A stretch of DNA of 39,149 nucleotides from an uncultured Bacilli bacterium (GTDB lineage Bacteria > Bacillota_I > Bacilli_A > RF39 > UBA660). A program made the translations under genes and the position numbers. The first letter of the stretch is position 1, and each line of letters opens with the position of its first letter. Shown here in pieces: positions 1-7,689 of the stretch. Under the pieces are notes generated by a model that searched no databases, was not told the origin of the DNA, and saw only the letters and a list, made by a program, of their open reading frames with translations. The stretch is taken from the NCBI GenBank assembly GCA_944363935.1, contig CALVVT010000027.1:1-39149 (forward strand), in the 5' to 3' direction.

Positions 1-63
1 TATCACTAAAGGATTTTTTGATACTATTTTTTTCTATTATTTTAACATTTATACATATATAAA

Positions 64-150
64 TTATCTAGCAATTTCATTACTTATTTCTTTATTAAAA
101 AGATACCTGATAGGTATCTTTTTGCTGCCATCTGGGCGAACTTTTACCAT
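64..150 (-). CDS. possible 28-aa ORF, function unknown
   Basis: An ATG at 150-148 follows a good Shine-Dalgarno (AAGGGG, 162-157) by six bases and opens a 28-residue frame beginning MVKVRPDGSKKIPIRYLF. I do not recognise the peptide. The frame runs straight through the perfect hairpin at 97-123, so it may be a leader peptide, the remnant of a longer gene, or chance. The only support is the ribosome binding site. Confidence 0.25.
   Translation of the reverse strand: MVKVRPDGSKKIPIRYLFNKEISNEIAR
97..123. terminator. bidirectional hairpin terminator
   Basis: A perfect 11-bp stem, AAAAAGATACC (97-107) with GGTATCTTTTT (113-123), encloses a 5-base loop. The A and T runs on the two sides let it act as an intrinsic terminator in either direction. 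It probably ends a gene lying left of the window. A hairpin of closely similar sequence follows khpB at 22661-22688. Confidence 0.6.
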
Positions 151-232
151 TTATATCCCCTTATTTTTCAAGGAATTACTCAAAACTGTCCACTAATAAG
201 ATTAGGTTTATCTAAAGAAAAAAATATAACTA

Positions 233-262
233 AAAAATTCTAGATTAATTTCTAGAATTTTT
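233..262 (-). terminator. rsmI terminator
   Basis: Inverted repeat AAAAATTCTAGA (233-244) and TCTAGAATTTTT (251-262), 12 bp with a 6-base loop. On the minus strand it ends in a T run. The rsmI stop codon (245-247) lies in the loop, so the terminator is folded into the end of the gene. Confidence 0.75.
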
Positions 263-1087
263 ATGATAAGCACTATAAACAATATTTTTAGGAACATTTC
301 TTTCTTTAGCAACCATTTTAATAGCTTCTTTACTATCATAACCTAAATCTACATACATTTTTACATGATCTTCATATGAAAGATTTATTTCCTCTTTAGG
401 TAAGTTTTCCACAATAATAACCATTTCTCCTTTTAATTCATTAGTTAAAGGAATAACATTAGTTATTTTATCTCTAATTATTTCTTCAAACTTTTTACTT
501 ATTTCTCGAGCAATAACTATATTAACATTTCCAAGTATTTCTTTAATATTATTTAAAGTTTCTGCTAATCTATGTGGAGCTTCATAAAAAATAATAGGAA
601 CGGTTATATTTTTTAAATATTCTAATTCTTTTTTTTGTTTACTATTTTTACTATTTAAAAATCCATAAAAGAAAAATCTATCAGGACTAAAACCACTCAT
701 GATTAAAGCCGGTACAAAAGCAGTTGCTCCAGGTAAACAAACAACATTAAAGCCTTCTTTTATTACTTCCTTTATTAAAGCATAACCAGGGTCACTTATT
801 CCTGGAGTTCCTCTATCACTAACTAATGAAACTTTTTTAGCTTCTTTTAAATAATCAATAACTTTAGTTTGATTATTATTTTCATTAAATTTATGACTAG
901 ATATTAATTTAGGTTTTTCTATTTCAAAATATTTAAGTAATTTTGAAGTTTCTCTGGTATCTTCGGCGAATATGACATCAGAATTTTTTAATATATTTAA
1001 AGCTCTAATGGTAATATCTTCCATATTGCCAATAGGCGTTGGTACAATATAAAGTGTTTCTTTATTATCATAACTTTTTTGCCGCAT
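245..1087 (-). CDS. rsmI: 16S rRNA (cytidine(1402)-2'-O)-methyltransferase
   Basis: The 280-aa protein is the normal length for RsmI, the SAM-dependent enzyme that 2'-O-methylates C1402 in the 30S decoding centre. The tetrapyrrole-methylase fold is clear: VPTPIGNMEDIT near residue 15, AEDTRETSKLL near 41, SDRGTPGISDPG near 90 and the LPGATAFVPAL loop near 117. The start follows an AGGTGAT ribosome binding site. It is the last gene of a leftward set (holB, ricT, trmN6, rsmI) matching the Bacillus order holB-ricT-yabA-yabB-yazA-rsmI without yabA and yazA. The usual SDAG is SDRG here. Its end carries its own terminator. Confidence 0.95.
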   Translation of the reverse strand: MRQKSYDNKETLYIVPTPIGNMEDITIRALNILKNSDVIFAEDTRETSKLLKYFEIEKPKLISSHKFNENNNQTKVIDYLKEAKKVSLVSDRGTPGISDPGYALIKEVIKEGFNVVCLPGATAFVPALIMSGFSPDRFFFYGFLNSKNSKQKKELEYLKNITVPIIFYEAPHRLAETLNNIKEILGNVNIVIAREISKKFEEIIRDKITNVIPLTNELKGEMVIIVENLPKEEINLSYEDHVKMYVDLGYDSKEAIKMVAKERNVPKNIVYSAYHKNSRN

Positions 1088-1095
1088 TATATCAC

Positions 1096-1815
1096 CTACT
1101 CAAAATATTTTTTTATTTCATTAGTATAACTTCCATCACTATTATGAGTATAAAGTGGTGGGAGAATTTTTAAGCCTTTCTTACCATTTTTAACGCCTTC
1201 TATTAACAAGATATTAGCTTCTTTTTCTTTTTTCGGATAAACTAACCTTAATTTTTTAGGTTCAATATTATTACTCCGCATTAAAGTTAAAATATCAACT
1301 AATCTTTCAGGGCGGTGAACAAGGCCAATTACTCCATCATTTTTTAAAAGTTTACGAGCAATTACTAAAACTTGCTCCAAATTTAATTTAATTTCATGTC
1401 GGGCAATAGTTTTATAATCACTATCGTTTAATTTTGAAGTATCTTTTAAAGGAAAAAATGGTGGATTACAAGTTATTACATCAAAACTATCACTTTCTAA
1501 TTCATTTTTTAACTGATTAATATCAGCATTAATTATTTTTATTTGGTCTTCTTTATGATTAATAAGAACTGATTTTTGAGCTAAAACACTAACATCTTTT
1601 TGTAATTCAACCCCCATTATTTTAGCTTTAGTTTTAGTCGATAAAATTAAAGGAATAGGTCCATTACCTGTACCTATATCTAATATGTTTTTGATATTTT
1701 TATTTAAGGTAATGAAATTAGGAAGCAAGACAGAATCTAATGAAAAATTAAACATGGTATTATCTTGGATTATTTTTAAATTTTTATAACCAAGTAAATA
1801 ATTAGTGACTTCCAC
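1096..1815 (-). CDS. tRNA1(Val) A37 N6-methyltransferase-like (YabB family)
   Basis: Class I SAM methyltransferase of the TrmN6/YabB family, predicted to N6-methylate an adenine in tRNA. Visible motifs are the SAM loop DIGTGNGPIPLIL, an acidic GVELQ after strand 2, and the N6-adenine signature NPPFFP. No ATG is available. GTG at 1815 lies eight bases after GAGGT and gives a protein beginning MEVTNYLLGYKNLKIIQ, which lines up with the family's N-terminus. A TTG at 1830 is the alternative. The start overlaps the end of ricT, implying translational coupling, and rsmI follows within 10 bases. The family is confident; the exact target base is inferred. Confidence 0.88.
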   Translation of the reverse strand: MEVTNYLLGYKNLKIIQDNTMFNFSLDSVLLPNFITLNKNIKNILDIGTGNGPIPLILSTKTKAKIMGVELQKDVSVLAQKSVLINHKEDQIKIINADINQLKNELESDSFDVITCNPPFFPLKDTSKLNDSDYKTIARHEIKLNLEQVLVIARKLLKNDGVIGLVHRPERLVDILTLMRSNNIEPKKLRLVYPKKEKEANILLIEGVKNGKKGLKILPPLYTHNSDGSYTNEIKKYFE

Positions 1816-2590
1816 TTTTTTCAACCTCAATTATATTATTATTAACTTCAACTTTATATTTCTGATTTAGGATATCTAAACCAACTACTTTTCCAATTCC
1901 TTCACTGGTTTCTATTTCGTCACCTATTTTTAACATTTTACTCCGGCATTCTTGATAACATTCATTTTCATATTTAAGACAACAAAGTAATCTACCACAT
2001 AAGCCATTTATTTTATTAGGATTTAGAGCGATATTTTGATTTTTAGCCATATTAATTGAAACTGTATCTAGTTCTTTTAAAAATCTAGTACAACAAAGTT
2101 TTTGGCCACAAAGACCATAGCCACCGATTTCTTTAGCTTTATCACGTGCGCCTATTTGCCGAAGTTCGATTCTAACTTTATATATAGCCGCTAAATCTTT
2201 AGCTAGCTTTCGAAAATCTATCCGACTATCAGCGGTAAATTGAAAGATTAATTTATCTCTATCAAAGGTATATTCAGCTGAAATAATGTTCATTTTTAAG
2301 TTTTCTTTTAAAACAAGTTCACGGCATTTTTTTAACGCTAAAGTGGAATCTTTAAGATTTTTTAAATGTTTATTATAATCTGTTTTACTAGCTATTTTTA
2401 ATATTTTATTTAAATTTTTTTTATCGTTATTTTCTTTTAATTTTACATTTGTATTAACAACTTTTCCAAACTTTAAACCTTGAGAAGTTGATACTATTAC
2501 TGTAACATTTTTCTTTAATTTATAACCATTAGCCAAATAATAATAAACACGGCCATGTTTTTTAAAAGATATTCCAACAATATCTGACAT
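1802..2590 (-). CDS. ricT: PSP1-domain regulatory protein RicT (YaaT)
   Basis: A 262-aa PSP1 protein. In Bacillus subtilis RicT joins RicA and RicF in the Y-complex, which carries Fe-S clusters and works with RNase Y in mRNA processing, and it also affects competence and sporulation. The ligand-rich segments are present: GGYGLCGQKLCCTRFL, then NGLCGRLLCCLKYENECYQEC, with many closely spaced cysteines. The ribosome binding site GAGGAGG is strong. The position between holB and the yabB-like gene matches Bacillus. With the comK-like gene in the same window, its competence link is of interest, although RicA and RicF are not visible here. Confidence 0.92.
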   Translation of the reverse strand: MSDIVGISFKKHGRVYYYLANGYKLKKNVTVIVSTSQGLKFGKVVNTNVKLKENNDKKNLNKILKIASKTDYNKHLKNLKDSTLALKKCRELVLKENLKMNIISAEYTFDRDKLIFQFTADSRIDFRKLAKDLAAIYKVRIELRQIGARDKAKEIGGYGLCGQKLCCTRFLKELDTVSINMAKNQNIALNPNKINGLCGRLLCCLKYENECYQECRSKMLKIGDEIETSEGIGKVVGLDILNQKYKVEVNNNIIEVEKSGSH

Positions 2591-2609
2591 TTTTTCCCTC
2601 CTCTCATTT

Positions 2610-3542
2610 TTATCTTTGTTCTAGCGCGATAACAAGCCTGTCCATAAGTAAAGCTGTATTAACATTAAATTTTATTTTTTCTTTATATTCTAACAGTATT
2701 TTTAATTTATGGCAAATGCTATCTAATGTATTTTTTTCAGCTATTTCGTTTATATCTTTTTCATATGTTTGAAAATAATCTAATTTTATGTTTAATAATT
2801 TATTTAAAACATCTTTATAGTACATTATTAATATTTCAAAAGATGTTAGTAATTCGTCTTTGGTTTTTATATAATCGTGCCATAACGGGGTCATATATAC
2901 TATAGTTTCTAAATGATGTTTTTCATAATATTTAGGAAAATTAATTACTTTTTTTATTTTTTCTAGTTCTTCTGATTCTAGCTCTTTTTTATTAAATAAG
3001 ATAAGTCCTAGTTTTGTTTCGGTATTTTCTTCTTTTAAAATATTTTTTGTATTTTTTAGACTTATTTTTTGACATCTAGAAATAATTGTACTTAACATTT
3101 GAAAAATATTATTAGTAACAAGTATTGCTATAATATTTTCTTCAGGTTCTTCTAAAAATTTTAAAATTGAATTAGCTGAAGCTCCATTTAATTTTTCGGC
3201 TTCTAAAATTATATAAACTTTTTTACTACCAACAAGGGCTTTTTGATTAAATTCTTCTTTTAAATTAATTAGTTGTTCTTTTTTTATCCAAAGGCCATCT
3301 GGTTTTATTATCTGAAGTTCTGGATAATTATGACTATCAATCATCTGACATATTGGGCATGGCTCTTGATGGTCGCCATGGACAGGACACAATATTGTTT
3401 TAACAAAAGAAAATACTAAAGGAATACTATTATAATAACCATTAGTTTCAAACAAATAGGCATGTGAATACTTATTATTAATGGTAGTATTTTTTAGTAT
3501 TTTATAAGCGATTGGTTGTTCTTGTTTAAAATCTTCTAACAT
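2610..3542 (-). CDS. holB: DNA polymerase III subunit delta'
   Basis: A 310-aa clamp-loader subunit of the AAA+ fold, which with DnaX and delta loads the DnaN sliding clamp. N-terminal SHAYLFE aligns with DnaX, but the Walker A position reads ETNGYYNS, so ATP binding is lost as expected for delta'. The zinc-type cysteines (CPVHG, CPIC), LEEPEENIIAILVT and the SRC motif (STIISRCQ) are present. It follows the bofA-like gene and precedes ricT. There is no convincing Shine-Dalgarno before the ATG, and a possible promoter lies so close (3550-3577) that the message could be nearly leaderless. Confidence 0.92.
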   Translation of the reverse strand: MLEDFKQEQPIAYKILKNTTINNKYSHAYLFETNGYYNSIPLVFSFVKTILCPVHGDHQEPCPICQMIDSHNYPELQIIKPDGLWIKKEQLINLKEEFNQKALVGSKKVYIILEAEKLNGASANSILKFLEEPEENIIAILVTNNIFQMLSTIISRCQKISLKNTKNILKEENTETKLGLILFNKKELESEELEKIKKVINFPKYYEKHHLETIVYMTPLWHDYIKTKDELLTSFEILIMYYKDVLNKLLNIKLDYFQTYEKDINEIAEKNTLDSICHKLKILLEYKEKIKFNVNTALLMDRLVIALEQR

Positions 3543-3549
3543 ATTACTA

Positions 3550-3577
3550 ATACTATGATTTATTTCACTAGTTGTAA
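3550..3577 (-). promoter_or_regulatory. possible holB promoter
   Basis: On the minus strand TTACAA (3577-3572) and TAGTAT (3555-3550) are 16 bases apart. The predicted start of transcription falls within a base or two of the holB ATG. Both hexamers are imperfect, so this is tentative. Confidence 0.35.
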
Positions 3578-3629
3578 GAGAGATATTACAATTATCTAGT
3601 TTAAATAATCACGTCCTTTTATATTTCTC

Positions 3630-3815
3630 TCAAAAAACGAATAAGCGAATTACTATTAAAAATAACAAACCGGGAATTTCAAATACGGTCAATGTTAAAA
3701 CGGTAAAAAGATTAATTGGAATTAAAGCAACGGACGGAGTTAAAAGGTTATAGCCATATAACATGAAAAAACTAAAGACTATACGTTTAAATATTTTAAA
3801 TATTTTTGAAAACAT
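3630..3815 (-). CDS. bofA: BofA-like membrane protein
   Basis: A 61-aa hydrophobic protein with two or three membrane segments. Its second half (LLTPSVALIPINLFTV, then FEIPGLLFLIVIRLFVF) resembles the C-terminal half of Bacillus BofA, including the PINL and IPG-(x)n-VI-K/R features. BofA inhibits the SpoIVFB protease in pro-sigma-K processing in spore formers. Position supports the call: Bacillus has dnaX-ebfC-recR-yaaL-bofA, and here the gene directly follows recR. An AGAGGTG ribosome binding site precedes the ATG. The N-terminal membrane segment of longer BofA proteins is shortened. The function outside sporulation is unknown. Confidence 0.72.
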   Translation of the reverse strand: MFSKIFKIFKRIVFSFFMLYGYNLLTPSVALIPINLFTVLTLTVFEIPGLLFLIVIRLFVF

Positions 3816-3853
3816 ATTTCACCTCTATTAAAGTATATAGAGATTTTGTTTAG

Positions 3854-4453
3854 TTATGAAATTTTCATTCGACCTTCCATTGCAATACTTAAGGTCATTG
3901 GGTCAATATAGTCTATATCGGCACCAAGCGGGATACCATATGCGATTTTAGTTATTACAACATCAGTATCCTCTAACATTTTCTTTATATAAAGAGCTGT
4001 AGTTTCGCCTTCAACACTAGGTTTTATAGCGAGAATTATTTCTTTAATATTTTCTTCTTTTATTCTTTTTGGTAAAGTGGCTAGATTTAAGTCTTCGGGA
4101 TTAATTCCATCAAGTGGAGAAATTAAGCCACCTAATACATGATATAGTCCTTTAAAAGTACCTATTTTTTCAAACAAAATTATATTTTGACTTTCTTCGA
4201 CGATACAAAGTACACTATGATCGCGAGTTTGATTTTGACAAATAATACATGGCTGTGTTTCGGTTAAATTGCCACATTTTTCACATTTAGTTATTTTGGT
4301 TTGACTATCTTTTAAAGAATTTACAAACAAGTTGATAGTTTCCTCATTTAAATCTAAAACTGAAAGAGCTAATCTTTCAGCGGTTTTTTCACCAATTCCT
4401 GGTAATTTTTTAAAACATTCTATTAAGTTATTAATAGTTGGTGGGTATTTCAT
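3854..4453 (-). CDS. recR: recombination mediator RecR
   Basis: A 199-aa RecR, which acts with RecF (also in this window) and RecO to load RecA on gapped DNA. The layout is typical: a helix-hairpin-helix (LPGIGEKTAERLAL), a C4 zinc finger (CEKCGN, CIIC), then a Toprim domain (LCIVEESQNII, with IKPSVEGETTALYI) and a C-terminal GADIDYIDPMTLSIAMEGR. The start ATG overlaps the stop of ebfC, the conserved coupling of these genes in Bacilli. Confidence 0.96.
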   Translation of the reverse strand: MKYPPTINNLIECFKKLPGIGEKTAERLALSVLDLNEETINLFVNSLKDSQTKITKCEKCGNLTETQPCIICQNQTRDHSVLCIVEESQNIILFEKIGTFKGLYHVLGGLISPLDGINPEDLNLATLPKRIKEENIKEIILAIKPSVEGETTALYIKKMLEDTDVVITKIAYGIPLGADIDYIDPMTLSIAMEGRMKIS

Positions 4454-4749
4454 TAAAATAACCCTGGCATTCCATTAGTATATTTGCCCATTTTATTTTC
4501 TGTTTCTCTATCAACTTTTTTACTAGCTTCATTAATTGCTACTAAAATCATATCTTCCAACATTTCGATTTCGTCTTTATCTATACTATCAGCATCTATT
4601 TTAACTTTAGTTACTTCTTTTGTGCCTTTCATTTCAACACTAACAAAAGAAGATGCTCCAGTAAAGGTCATATTATCTATTTCTTCTTTTTCTTTCAACA
4701 TATTTTTTTGTAATTTTTGAGCTTGTTTCATCATTGCTTGAATATTCAT
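4453..4749 (-). CDS. ebfC: nucleoid-associated protein, YbaB/EbfC family
   Basis: A small DNA-binding protein of about 98 aa with MMKQAQKLQKNM at the N-terminus and MILVAINEASKKVDRETE near the C-terminus, diagnostic of YbaB/EbfC (YaaK). It probably forms dimers that bind DNA. ATG 4749 was chosen because the AAAGGA ribosome binding site sits about nine bases before it; a TTG three codons upstream touches the site. It lies between dnaX and recR, the usual order. Confidence 0.93.
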   Translation of the reverse strand: MNIQAMMKQAQKLQKNMLKEKEEIDNMTFTGASSFVSVEMKGTKEVTKVKIDADSIDKDEIEMLEDMILVAINEASKKVDRETENKMGKYTNGMPGLF

Positions 4750-4801
4750 TTTTATCAATTCCTTTCTCTATTTCTTTTTGTATTTTTATATTTTTATTTT
4801 T

Positions 4802-6661
4802 TTAATCATATTCTATTATATCACCAAATAATTCTTTAATTTCATTTTTTTTACTTTGAAATATTTCTTTTAAATCTAGTTTTTCTGGTTGATAAGTGAA
4901 TTGGCGCTGTTTACCATTAAATTCAGTCTTTATTTGCTCCCACTCGTCCTGATTAACAGCTATTACTTTATAATGTTTTTCACAAACTATTTCAATTATT
5001 TTTTCCACTTCAATTAAATTTTCATTAAACATATTAGCGAGAGCAGAAGTTTTATACATAAATATGATGTTTTCGTCACTAGCGGCTTTTAAAAGACCAT
5101 CTAATACAATTGAAGCACTTTTACTATATATTGGAGTAAGCAGGTAATCATTTAGTTTATCTAGTTGGGTTTTTATGGGCATCATGCTTCTTTTATTAAA
5201 TTTAGCAAGGGTATTATCTATTCTTATTTGTTTTAACTGATTTAGGTTTTGTTGTAGTTCTAACTGGTCTGGTGCTGGGGTTGGTTTTTCTGTTATGTTG
5301 TTTACTTTTTCCACAGTTTTAGAAGAGTTTTCCACATTTTCTCCTATCTGATTATTATTATTTTTTATTAAACCATCTTGTTTTTGTGGAAAACTATTGA
5401 TTTTCAAGGGTGCTTGCATGGCTGGGGAAACTATTTCACTTTGTTTATCTGGTTTTACTGGTTCCTCATTAACTGGGTTTTCCACAGATGACAATGGTTT
5501 TTGATTATTAATTTTTTGGGAGTTATTAGGTGCAGCTGATAAATTATTTCCTATTTCCCTAGTTGTTTCAGCTGATGCATTTAATTTAGAATTAGTTTTA
5601 TCAGTTTCTGACAACATTTTTATTATTACTAATTCAAACATTAATTTAGGGTTATTAGTATTTTTTGTATCAATCAAGCACTCATTTAATAGTTCAATAT
5701 ACTTTATTAATGTTGGAACTGAAAAATCTACATCTTTATAATTATCTAGATTATAATTTAATGTGGAAAAATAGTTAGGTGCTTTTTTATATATTAACAA
5801 GTTACGCATATACAAAATAATTTCTTCAATCAATTTAACAAAGTTTTTCCCCTTTTCATTATATTGGTCTAACAACTTAAAAAGGTTTTCTATATCATTA
5901 TTTAACAAAAAGGTCGTAAAGGTTTTTAAATCTTTTGTTGTCAAGGTTCCATTTATATCGTGAATATCTTGTTCAGATATTTTTCCACAGGTATAAGCGG
6001 CGGCCTCGTCTAACATACCAAGAGAATCACGCATTCCACCATCGGCTAAAACAGCAATTTCCATAAGTGCTTCGTCAGTTATTTCAATATTTTCAGTTTG
6101 CGCTATAACTTTTAGACGATTAACTATAGCTTCTAGACTAATTTTTTTAAAATCTAATCTTTGACAACGGGAAATTATTGTTTCAGGAATTTTATGGGGA
6201 TCAGTAGTTGCTAAAATAAAGATTATATGAGCAGGCGGCTCTTCTAATGTTTTTAACAAGGCATTAAAGGCGCCTGTGGTTAGCATATGAACTTCGTCTA
6301 TTATATAAACTTTATATTTTCCATAAGCAGGAACTAAATTTACTTTAGAACGAAGTTCTCTAATTTCGTCAACTCCGTTATTACTAGCTGCATCTATTTC
6401 AATTATATCAGTATTATTAGTTTGTGTACAATTTACACAAACTCCACAAGGCGTGCAATCATGCGGGTTTTCACAATTAATAATTTTAGAAAACACTTTA
6501 GCTAGACTTGTTTTGCCCGTTCCTCTAGGGCCAGCAAACAAATAAGCATGACTAATTTTATTATTTATGATAGAGTTTTTTATAATCTTTACAATTGCTT
6601 CTTGTCCACATATATCTTCTAATGTTTGGGGACGATATTTTCTATATAATGCTTGATACAT
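4802..6661 (-). CDS. dnaX: DNA polymerase III subunits gamma/tau
   Basis: A 619-aa clamp-loader ATPase. It has the N-terminal MYQALYRKYRPQ, Walker A GPRGTGKTS near residue 45, a four-Cys zinc module (about 64-82), the DEVHML Walker B, LEEPPAHIIFILATT and the SRCQ sensor. After domain III a low-complexity Asn/Pro/Glu-rich linker (about residues 365-475) leads to a tau-type C-terminal domain. I see no clear frameshift site producing a short gamma form. The linker DNA holds four DnaA-box-like 9-mers in 180 bases. The gene lies downstream of tadA and the SRP RNA gene, as in Bacillus. Confidence 0.96.
   Translation of the reverse strand: MYQALYRKYRPQTLEDICGQEAIVKIIKNSIINNKISHAYLFAGPRGTGKTSLAKVFSKIINCENPHDCTPCGVCVNCTQTNNTDIIEIDAASNNGVDEIRELRSKVNLVPAYGKYKVYIIDEVHMLTTGAFNALLKTLEEPPAHIIFILATTDPHKIPETIISRCQRLDFKKISLEAIVNRLKVIAQTENIEITDEALMEIAVLADGGMRDSLGMLDEAAAYTCGKISEQDIHDINGTLTTKDLKTFTTFLLNNDIENLFKLLDQYNEKGKNFVKLIEEIILYMRNLLIYKKAPNYFSTLNYNLDNYKDVDFSVPTLIKYIELLNECLIDTKNTNNPKLMFELVIIKMLSETDKTNSKLNASAETTREIGNNLSAAPNNSQKINNQKPLSSVENPVNEEPVKPDKQSEIVSPAMQAPLKINSFPQKQDGLIKNNNNQIGENVENSSKTVEKVNNITEKPTPAPDQLELQQNLNQLKQIRIDNTLAKFNKRSMMPIKTQLDKLNDYLLTPIYSKSASIVLDGLLKAASDENIIFMYKTSALANMFNENLIEVEKIIEIVCEKHYKVIAVNQDEWEQIKTEFNGKQRQFTYQPEKLDLKEIFQSKKNEIKELFGDIIEYD
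5307..5486. other. cluster of DnaA-box-like 9-mers inside dnaX
   Basis: TTTTCCACA, one mismatch from the DnaA box TTATCCACA, occurs at 5307-5315, 5328-5336 and 5478-5486, and on the other strand at 5385-5393. The first two are exactly 21 bases apart, two helical turns on the same face. They fall in the codons of the unstructured linker, where protein constraint is weak. A DnaA-binding or titration role is inferred. Confidence 0.4.
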
Positions 6662-6686
6662 ATTTCACCTTCTAACTACTACTCTA

Positions 6687-6715
6687 ATTATAACATTTAT
6701 TAAAAATAAAAGGAA
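6687..6715 (-). promoter_or_regulatory. probable dnaX promoter
   Basis: A perfect minus-strand TATAAT (6692-6687) has a weak -35, TTCCTT (6715-6710), at 17 bases. The -35 overlaps the tadA terminator. The start of transcription would be about 20 bases before the dnaX ATG. Confidence 0.5.
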
Positions 6716-6735
6716 ATAACTTTAAATTTATTTCC
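6712..6735 (-). terminator. tadA terminator
   Basis: GGAAATAA (6712-6719) pairs with TTATTTCC (6728-6735) around an 8-base loop, followed on the minus strand by a T-rich run. The tadA stop codon is inside the stem. Confidence 0.6.
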
Positions 6736-7144
6736 TACTTTTTATTCTTTTTGCTTTAAAAAAATTACTCAATAACTGTTGGGCTTCTTTTGTTCCGGCA
6801 CACTGCTCTTTTATTGGTTCTTTTACGTGTTCTATTTTATCACGTGCCGTCAAATAATATATTTTACTAATTCGAGCTTGCGCTAAAGCGTTTAAGCACA
6901 TTGGGCAAGGTTCTAAAGTAACATATATTTCACAATCATTTAAGTACCAATCTTTCTTTTTTTTACAAGCTTGTTCTAAAGCATTTATTTCGGCATGCCT
7001 CGTTACGAGTTTTTCTTTTTCTCGAGTATTATGCCCCCTACCAATTATTTTGCCATTTTGAACTATAACGGCACCTATTGGCACATCATCTGTTTTTAAT
7101 GATTTTTTTGCTTCTTTTAAACATTCTTCAATATATTTATCCAC
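6728..7144 (-). CDS. tadA: tRNA-specific adenosine deaminase
   Basis: Converts the wobble adenosine of tRNA-Arg(ACG) to inosine. The zinc and catalytic motifs are complete: TRHAEINAL (His ligand and Glu proton shuttle) and PCPMCLNA (two Cys ligands), with DVPIGAVIV near the start. GTG at 7144 gives MDKYIEECLKEAKK, the normal 138-aa length, after AGGTGAT. The longer reading frame extending to 7228 is not protein: its extra codons are the SRP RNA gene. A perfect DnaA box (7137-7145) covers the start codon. The tadA-SRP RNA-dnaX order is that of Bacillus. Confidence 0.93.
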   Translation of the reverse strand: MDKYIEECLKEAKKSLKTDDVPIGAVIVQNGKIIGRGHNTREKEKLVTRHAEINALEQACKKKKDWYLNDCEIYVTLEPCPMCLNALAQARISKIYYLTARDKIEHVKEPIKEQCAGTKEAQQLLSNFFKAKRIKSRK

Positions 7145-7162
7145 AGTATCACCTACACATAA

Positions 7163-7242
7163 TAAAAGGTACACACATTTAGTGGCTTTTAAGGCTGCTG
7201 TTTTCCAACTCTGACCTGGTTCAAGCATAAATGTTGTACCGC
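7163..7242 (-). ncRNA. ffs: signal recognition particle RNA, small bacterial type
   Basis: About 80 nt folding as one hairpin. The apex has the conserved SRP helix 8: CCAGGTCAG on the 5' side, a GGAA tetraloop closed by GTT/AAC, then AGCAGCC on the 3' side, close to the E. coli 4.5S pattern. The outer stem pairs GGTAC with GTACC and ACATTTA with TAAATGT. A T run follows (ACCTTTTATT). It binds Ffh to target membrane proteins. Its place between tadA and dnaX matches Bacillus scr, but it has no Alu domain. A strong promoter lies just upstream. Confidence 0.9.
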
Positions 7243-7246
7243 TATA

Positions 7247-7275
7247 AATATATACTAAAAAGCAGTTAAAAGCAA
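7247..7275 (-). promoter_or_regulatory. SRP RNA promoter
   Basis: Minus-strand TTGCTT (7275-7270) and TATATT (7252-7247) are separated by 17 bases. Transcription is predicted to begin at 7240-7242, exactly where the SRP RNA stem starts. Confidence 0.75.
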
Positions 7276-7432
7276 GGTTTTTCTCATTATATTCATTTTT
7301 TTATTATATTTAGTCTTGGGCATTACTTGGTTTATTCTCTTTTATTTAAATTATATACGGGGTTTTTACTTTTCACTTTCTATTTGGTCTTTGACTTGTA
7401 CTTCGGCGATGCACTTGGTACTTCTGGATATA

Positions 7433-7448
7433 TGTTTCACGTGGAACA
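7433..7448. promoter_or_regulatory. parS site 1 (ParB binding)
   Basis: TGTTTCACGTGGAACA is the exact reverse complement of the Bacillus parS sequence TGTTCCACGTGAAACA. Flanking A and T extend the symmetry to 18 bp. ParB (Spo0J) loads here and spreads to form the partition complex. Confidence 0.92.
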
Positions 7449-7651
7449 TAGTTCTTCGTGCCTATTTTGTTCTTCGCTACAACCTATTTTTTGCCTATTA
7501 AACAAGGGATTAAGGGAATTTGCTATATTTGGCCTTGGGCTTTACTTGGCTTATTCCCTTTTATTTAAACTATATACCAGGTTTTTGCTTTTCACTTTCT
7601 ATTTTGTCTTTGACTTGTACTCTGGTGACGCACTCGGTACTTATGGATATA

Positions 7652-7667
7652 TGTTTCACGTGGAACA
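7652..7667. promoter_or_regulatory. parS site 2 (ParB binding)
   Basis: A second exact TGTTTCACGTGGAACA, at the same place in repeat copy 2 as site 1 in copy 1, 219 bp further on. Confidence 0.92.
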
Positions 7668-7673
7668 TTGGAA

Positions 7674-7689
7674 TGTTCCAGGTGAAACA
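7674..7689. promoter_or_regulatory. parS-like site 3
   Basis: TGTTCCAGGTGAAACA matches parS at 15 of 16 positions; the central C is G. It starts 22 bp after site 2, in opposite orientation and about two helical turns away. This is the extra 20 bp that makes copy 2 longer. Confidence 0.75.

Noticed and set aside
7145-7228. N-terminal extension of TadA beginning MLEPGQSWKTAALK
   Set aside because: The codons are the SRP RNA; the RNA motif, stem pairing, promoter and T run all fit, and TadA has normal length from GTG 7144.
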